In this document: piece after piece, positions 6,627-9,821 of the stretch | Layout: every line of letters begins with the position of its first letter | How positions within the stretch are numbered: position 1 is the stretch's first letter | DNA from: a bacterium | GTDB taxonomy: Bacteria; Ratteibacteria; UBA8468; B48-G9; JAFGKM01 | Direction of reading: 5' to 3' | DNA: 9,821 nucleotides | Assembly (NCBI GenBank): GCA_029548585.1 | Contig: JAKPNC010000201.1 | Coordinates: 1-9,821 of the forward strand | Program-made: the position numbers and the translations under genes | The notes under the pieces: generated by a model | Database searches by the model: none | What the model saw: only the letters and a program-made list of their open reading frames with translations | What the model was told of the DNA's origin: nothing

Positions 6627-7338
6627 TTTCAGGGAAACAAGCGTTATCCTTTACCTTTTTTCCAGGCAGATGGGGAAGGTAAAATGCATACTAAAGGGTG
6701 TCAGAAGCGGAAGGAGCAGGGTTCCCCCGCTTGCCTTTTCCCGGGGCTCTGCCATATCGGCCTTTTTTTACTCGAGGCGTTCCGAGCTGGGCCTTCTGAG
6801 CTCTCCCTGCCTGGTAGAGTCTTACCAGATGGAGAGCGGGAAGAACCTTGCGGCCTGGCATGTGGCCCTGGGGCTGGTGAACCTCTTCACTCCCGAGAGG
6901 GAGAAGGAAGAAAAGCTTTATACCCTTCTTGAAGAGACGGGAAAGCTCTTTACCCGGCTGAAGACCCCCGAAATACTCTTTGTAAGCTTCAAGATAAAGC
7001 TGATAAGGATTCTCGGTTACGGGGTGGAACTTTACCGCTGCGTGATATGCGGCGGGAAGGATGACCTCCTTCTTTTCAGCGGCAAGCTCGGCGGAACGGT
7101 GTGCCGCAGGTGCGCCGGCAAGGACCTGACTTCCGTGAGGATCTCTCCCGGGGTTCTTAATATAACCAGAAGGCTGGAAAAAACAGATTTTACAAGGATT
7201 GGCATGATCAGGCGCATACCGGGCGAGATGCTTTCAAAAATAAATTTCTATGCCAATATCACCCTGGGGTATCATGCCGGACTAAGCAGGATATGGTGGG
7301 AAGATGAAAAAAGTGTCCTTTTCAACAATCATAGATAA
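6583..7338 (+). CDS. recO: DNA repair protein RecO
   Basis: RecO works with RecR (and RecF) to load RecA onto SSB-coated single-stranded DNA in recombinational repair. The 251-aa length fits the family. The N-terminal OB fold begins with MEAIILKRIDFRETSVILYL, the usual RecO opening, followed by GKVKCILKGVR. The C-terminal helical region contains a four-cysteine zinc site at C153, C156, C174 and C177, as in many RecO proteins. Three starts are possible: TTG at 6562, ATG at 6583 and ATG at 6598. I chose 6583 because RecO usually has a few residues before the AIIL strand; none has a strong Shine-Dalgarno. It overlaps the DUF502 gene by 44 nt and the fumarase alpha gene by 35 nt, so all three are probably translated from one transcript with coupling. 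Confidence 0.9.
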   Translation: MAPIRMEAIILKRIDFRETSVILYLFSRQMGKVKCILKGVRSGRSRVPPLAFSRGSAISAFFYSRRSELGLLSSPCLVESYQMESGKNLAAWHVALGLVNLFTPEREKEEKLYTLLEETGKLFTRLKTPEILFVSFKIKLIRILGYGVELYRCVICGGKDDLLLFSGKLGGTVCRRCAGKDLTSVRISPGVLNITRRLEKTDFTRIGMIRRIPGEMLSKINFYANITLGYHAGLSRIWWEDEKSVLFNNHR

Positions 7339-8140
7339 AGTATCGGAACTTGTGGTCCGCACCAGCAGGGTAATCCCCGGCGAGGTCAGCAGGGCTATCA
7401 GGGACAGGCTCGGCGAGGAGAGGTCGCCCATGGCCAGAAAGTATCTCGAAATCATTCTCGAGAATATCCGGATTGCCGAAGCCGGGGGGCTTCCCGTATG
7501 CCAGGATACCGGCCTTTCCGTATTCTTCGTTCGGTACGGGAGCGATGTTACCGTCGATACGGGCAGTTATCCCGACCTCTCTGGCGTCATAAACGAGGGG
7601 CTCGCACGGGGAAGCCGCCGCGGGTACCTTAGAAATTCCGTTGTCGATCCGATTGATAGAAAGAATACCGGAAATAACGCCCCGGGCATCATACATGTCA
7701 TCCCGGGGGGCAGGGGCGAGTTCGAGATAATGCTCCTTGCAAAGGGTTTCGGCTCGGAAAACACGTCTTCCCTCAGGATGCTGAGCCCGACTGCGGGCAG
7801 GGAGGGAATAGAGAGTTTTATCCTTGAAACGGTCTCAGGTGCAGGTTCCAGGCCATGCCCCCCCGTTTTCGTGGGCGTGGGAATAGGAGGTTCTTTTGAA
7901 AAGGCGGCCATCCTTTCAAAGATGGCCCTGTGCAGGATGGGTGAAGTTTCCGAACACAGGCAGTGGGAGTCAGAAATTCTTAAAAAAATCAACGGCATGA
8001 ACATAGGGGCGGGTGGTTTCGGAGGAGACGCCACGGCGCTGGATTTGAGAATAGAAACGTTTCCAACACACATTGCAGGACTTCCCGTGGCCGTTAACAT
8101 ATCCTGCTGGGCCCACAGGTTCGGAAGTGTGAAGTTTTAA
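7304..8140 (+). CDS. Class I fumarate hydratase, alpha subunit
   Basis: Alpha subunit of the two-subunit, oxygen-sensitive iron-sulfur fumarase, which interconverts fumarate and malate in the citric acid cycle. At 278 aa it has the normal length. The three cysteines expected to hold the [4Fe-4S] cluster are visible: C66 in VCQDTG, C185 in SRPCPPVFVGVGIGG and C268 in NISCWAHR. Other family segments are RKNTGNNAPGIIH and GAGGFGGDATAL. The ATG at 7304 lies inside the recO 3' end (35-nt overlap) with GGTGGGA just upstream. The beta subunit follows 82 nt later. L(+)-tartrate dehydratase (TtdA) belongs to the same family and cannot be excluded by sequence inspection, but nothing nearby suggests tartrate use, so fumarase is the likelier function. 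Confidence 0.93.
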   Translation: MKKVSFSTIIDKVSELVVRTSRVIPGEVSRAIRDRLGEERSPMARKYLEIILENIRIAEAGGLPVCQDTGLSVFFVRYGSDVTVDTGSYPDLSGVINEGLARGSRRGYLRNSVVDPIDRKNTGNNAPGIIHVIPGGRGEFEIMLLAKGFGSENTSSLRMLSPTAGREGIESFILETVSGAGSRPCPPVFVGVGIGGSFEKAAILSKMALCRMGEVSEHRQWESEILKKINGMNIGAGGFGGDATALDLRIETFPTHIAGLPVAVNISCWAHRFGSVKF

Positions 8141-8165
8141 CGCGGCTGCCATAACCCTGAGGGGC

Positions 8166-8186
8166 ATGGCGGATACATGCCGCCGT
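8166..8186 (+). other. Small hairpin between the fumarase subunit genes
   Basis: A 7-bp stem (ATGGCGG pairing with CCGCCGT, including one T-G wobble) closes a 7-nt loop in the 82-nt gap between the two fumarase genes. It is followed by an A-rich stretch, not a T-run, so it is not a standard intrinsic terminator. The TGAGG and AAAGG elements before the beta-subunit ATG lie downstream and stay free. It could stabilise or process the mRNA between the two subunits, or be chance. No promoter is apparent in this gap. Confidence 0.35.
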
Positions 8187-8222
8187 TTGAAGGTTAAAAA
8201 AACATGAGGTAAAGGTTACAGA

Positions 8223-8753
8223 ATGGAAAAGAAGATAACGTTTCCCCTTCCGCCCGGTTGCGATCCCGAAGGGCTCTCCGCCGGAGACGAGGTAAGGATA
8301 GACGGTTTTATGTACGTTGCCAGGGATGCCGCCCACAAGAGGCTTGTCGAGGCCATTGAAAGGAATGAAGACCTTCCAATGGACGTCGGGGGATGCCTGA
8401 TATATTACATGGGTCCTTCCCCGGCCCCCGAAGGCAGGGTGATAGGCTCATGCGGCCCGACTACCAGCTCCCGCATGGACAGGTATACCGTTGCTCTTCT
8501 CAAAAAGGGGCTGAAAGCGACAATGGGCAAGGGAGACAGGGATAAAAGCATAATTGAAGCATGCATCCGGTACCGGGCCGTATACCTTGTTACTTACGGG
8601 GGATGCGGGGCCTACCTGGGCCAGTTTGTAAAAAAATCCAGGGTTGTGGCATATCCGGAATTGGGGCCGGAATCCATACTCAGGCTGGATGTTGAAGGCT
8701 TCCCTGCCCTGGTAGGTATTGATATAAAAGGAAAAAACCTATATAATAAATGA
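8223..8753 (+). CDS. Class I fumarate hydratase, beta subunit
   Basis: The beta subunit completes the fumarase active site with the alpha subunit encoded just upstream. At 176 aa the length is normal for a stand-alone beta subunit. Family segments: LPAGD-like LSAGDEVRIDG near 18-28, ARDAAHKRL, IYYMGPSPAP, GSCGPTTSSRMD, GKGDRD, TYGGCGAYLGQFV and the closing AYPELGPESI with VEGFPALVGID. The ATG at 8223 has AAAGG about seven bases upstream, which supports this start. The gene is separated from the alpha gene by an 82-nt gap with a hairpin, an unusual spacing in an otherwise overlapping cluster. The last codons contain the promoter for the tRNA genes that follow. The tartrate dehydratase beta subunit (TtdB) is the alternative name within the same family. 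Confidence 0.92.
   Translation: MEKKITFPLPPGCDPEGLSAGDEVRIDGFMYVARDAAHKRLVEAIERNEDLPMDVGGCLIYYMGPSPAPEGRVIGSCGPTTSSRMDRYTVALLKKGLKATMGKGDRDKSIIEACIRYRAVYLVTYGGCGAYLGQFVKKSRVVAYPELGPESILRLDVEGFPALVGIDIKGKNLYNK
8719..8747 (+). promoter_or_regulatory. Sigma70 promoter for the tRNA genes
   Basis: TTGATA (five of six bases of the -35 consensus) at 8719-8724 and a perfect TATAAT at 8742-8747 are separated by exactly 17 nt. The expected start is near 8754, only a few bases before the mature tRNA-Arg 5' end at 8758. The whole promoter lies within the final codons of the fumarase beta gene, so the tRNAs can be expressed independently of the operon. Confidence 0.8.
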
Positions 8754-8757
8754 CGTT

Positions 8758-8831
8758 GCGCCCATAGTTCAATTGGATAGAACGTCAGGTTGCGGACCTG
8801 AAAGTTGCCTGTTCAAGTCGGGCTGGGCGCA
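8758..8831 (+). tRNA. tRNA-Arg, anticodon GCG
   Basis: A full cloverleaf can be folded by eye. The 7-bp acceptor stem pairs GCGCCCA with TGGGCGC (8824-8830). The D stem is GTTC/GAAC, the anticodon stem TCAGG/CCTGA, and the T stem GCCTG/CGGGC with loop TTCAAGT. The anticodon loop TTGCGGA (8790-8796) gives anticodon GCG at 8792-8794, reading the Arg codons CGC and CGU. The discriminator is A at 8831 and CCA is not encoded. The acceptor sequence GCGCCC resembles other bacterial tRNA-Arg. Most bacteria instead use an ACG anticodon, edited to ICG by TadA, for this codon box. Confidence 0.95.
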
Positions 8832-8860
8832 CTCAGGTTAAGGATTGTAAGAGTTTTTTA

Positions 8861-8936
8861 CGGGGCGTGGCTCAGCCTGGTTCAGAGCGCTTGGTTCGGG
8901 ACCAAGAGGTCGGCGGTTCGAATCCGCCCGCCCCGA
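8861..8936 (+). tRNA. tRNA-Pro, anticodon CGG
   Basis: The cloverleaf is complete. The acceptor stem pairs CGGGGCG with CGCCCCG (8929-8935), with C at position 1 as typical of bacterial tRNA-Pro. The D stem is GCTC/GAGC, the anticodon stem CTTGG/CCAAG, and the T stem GGCGG/CCGCC with loop TTCGAAT. The anticodon loop TTCGGGA puts CGG at 8897-8899, reading CCG. The discriminator A is at 8936 and CCA is not encoded. It lies 29 nt after tRNA-Arg with no clear promoter of its own, so it probably shares the transcript. Confidence 0.97.
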
Positions 8937-9088
8937 TTTCTCTTTAGGCTTACCGTTTTTTCTGATACCCGGAACCTTCGTTTTCTTCCTGCGGGAGCGT
9001 AACCGGACATCCTCTTTTTCCTGCCTGGCCGGATATCTCTCAATGCCACCGCAGCCACGTTCCTTTTTCCCTGGAGAAAGAACCTGCA

Positions 9089-9821
9089 TTACTTCAGGGT
9101 TGAAACGAACTTCTCATAATTCTCGTCCTTCTCGCGGTTGATGAATACCGTCTCTATGTCTTCCCTGACCGGTTTCCTGCCCCAGGAGGTAAAGGAGAAG
9201 TATTCCCTGTACCTGTCCACGCTTTTACCGTATGCGAGATTGAGATCCCTGTGCATCTTTATGAAATCGTCGATGCACTCCTTTTCCGTGGGTGGATTCT
9301 CGCCTCTTGAGAAGGGAAGCCATTCCATCAGCTGGGAATAGTGGCTGAAGGTCATCTTTACCTTTGTCTCAAATGTCTCTGTTATGTCGTTTGAAACGTG
9401 GTAGGATGCAACCTTCGAATAGTAGGCGTCGTCAACGTTTATGATGAGGGGCATCTTTATCCTCTTTTTCACCGGGCCGCCCACTGTGGGGTAGGCGTTG
9501 GGAACGCAAAGCTGGTAAGCAACCATCCTTATCCCCGTAGCCGTGTTGAAATGGTCTATATGTATTCCCTCGAGGGAATTTTCGGTTATGGGCGGACAGA
9601 ATATGTAATCCGGTTCAAATGCCCTTATCGTGTTCCACAATCCCCCGAGAAAATTCCTGTCAATGAAAACCTGGGCGGGCACATGGCTTCCGTCCAGCTG
9701 GGTGAGACATTCGGCTTCGGCCCCTATGACGGCGGCGCTCTTTGCGAATTCTTTGGTCCTGACGTTGAACGTCTCGTCGGTACCCATCATATGGTGTCCT
9801 GTGGCGCCGCGGCGTGTGTTG
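9089..9821 (-). CDS. PIG-L (LmbE-like) deacetylase family protein, 5' end beyond the window
   Basis: Minus-strand gene whose start lies outside the window. The frame stays open past the ATG at 9788-9790 to the edge and reads TRRGATGHHM before it, which resembles the TNGxxGHH segment of PIG-L deacetylases. That internal ATG is therefore probably not the start. About 244 residues are visible; the N-terminal HPDD-type metal motif should lie beyond the edge. The family motif HxDH is present as HIDH, encoded at 9551-9562, after FEPDYIFCPP and before a segment with CVPNAYP. PIG-L enzymes are zinc-dependent and remove N-acetyl groups from sugars or similar amides (for example in mycothiol, bacillithiol or GPI pathways), but the substrate cannot be read here. 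The C-terminal 100 residues are less recognisable. It is convergent with the tRNA genes, and no clear terminator is visible downstream. Confidence 0.8.
   Translation of the reverse strand, partial: NTRRGATGHHMMGTDETFNVRTKEFAKSAAVIGAEAECLTQLDGSHVPAQVFIDRNFLGGLWNTIRAFEPDYIFCPPITENSLEGIHIDHFNTATGIRMVAYQLCVPNAYPTVGGPVKKRIKMPLIINVDDAYYSKVASYHVSNDITETFETKVKMTFSHYSQLMEWLPFSRGENPPTEKECIDDFIKMHRDLNLAYGKSVDRYREYFSFTSWGRKPVREDIETVFINREKDENYEKFVSTLK

Noticed and set aside
8937..8965. T-run after tRNA-Pro as an intrinsic terminator
   Set aside because: The run of T at 8955-8961 has no stable stem directly before it; transcription may still end here.
8838..9089. 83-codon open frame on the - strand containing RADSNRRPLGPEPSALNQ
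   Set aside because: This peptide is the reverse translation of a tRNA gene (here tRNA-Pro), a well-known false protein annotation.
9070..9108. Weak hairpin (CCTG/CAGG) at the 3' end of the PIG-L gene followed by a T-rich stretch on the - strand
   Set aside because: Only 4 bp of stem and an interrupted T stretch; too weak to call a terminator.

Overview
This is a gene-dense bacterial segment of housekeeping genes. Nine complete protein genes and two tRNA genes lie on the + strand. One protein gene on the - strand runs off the right edge. Arginine is written mostly with AGG and isoleucine often with ATA. The lipoprotein has a normal lipobox and both lipid-related proteins are membrane-embedded. 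The aspartyl-tRNA synthetase is of the type that usually serves both Asp and Asn tRNAs, and neither tRNA encodes its CCA end. Together these suggest a Gram-negative lineage outside the well-studied Gammaproteobacteria, perhaps Nitrospirota or Desulfobacterota. That placement is an impression, not a measurement.

Layout. Positions 1-3085 hold hisS and aspS, two class II aminoacyl-tRNA synthetases about 40 nt apart. A sigma70-like promoter overlaps the 3' end of aspS. It could start a second unit at 3178 with a LysM lipoprotein that has an alanine-rich coiled coil. After that, genes abut or overlap: a PhoH-family ATPase, ybeY, a DgkA-PAP2 fusion protein, a two-pass DUF502 protein, recO and the class I fumarase alpha subunit. 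The beta subunit follows after an 82-nt gap containing a small hairpin. A strong promoter inside the last codons of the beta gene drives tRNA-Arg(GCG), with tRNA-Pro(CGG) just downstream. The 152 nt after the tRNAs appear non-coding and separate them from a convergent PIG-L (LmbE-like) deacetylase gene.

How the genes work together. The first pair charges tRNAs. PhoH and YbeY are a common bacterial pair linked to RNA and ribosome metabolism. The DgkA-PAP2 fusion would act on a membrane lipid alcohol and its phosphate, probably undecaprenol/undecaprenyl phosphate or diacylglycerol, and DUF502 is an integral membrane neighbour of unknown function. RecO serves recombinational repair. The two fumarase subunits make one iron-sulfur enzyme of the citric acid cycle. 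Apart from the two pairs and the tRNAs, shared transcription is the main link.

I found no convincing undescribed system, mobile element, CRISPR array or phage signature. The best leads are small: a kinase-phosphatase fusion with altered PAP2 motifs, a 104-nt phoH/ybeY overlap, an Asp at YbeY's third metal-ligand position, and a tRNA-Arg with GCG rather than the usual bacterial ACG anticodon.
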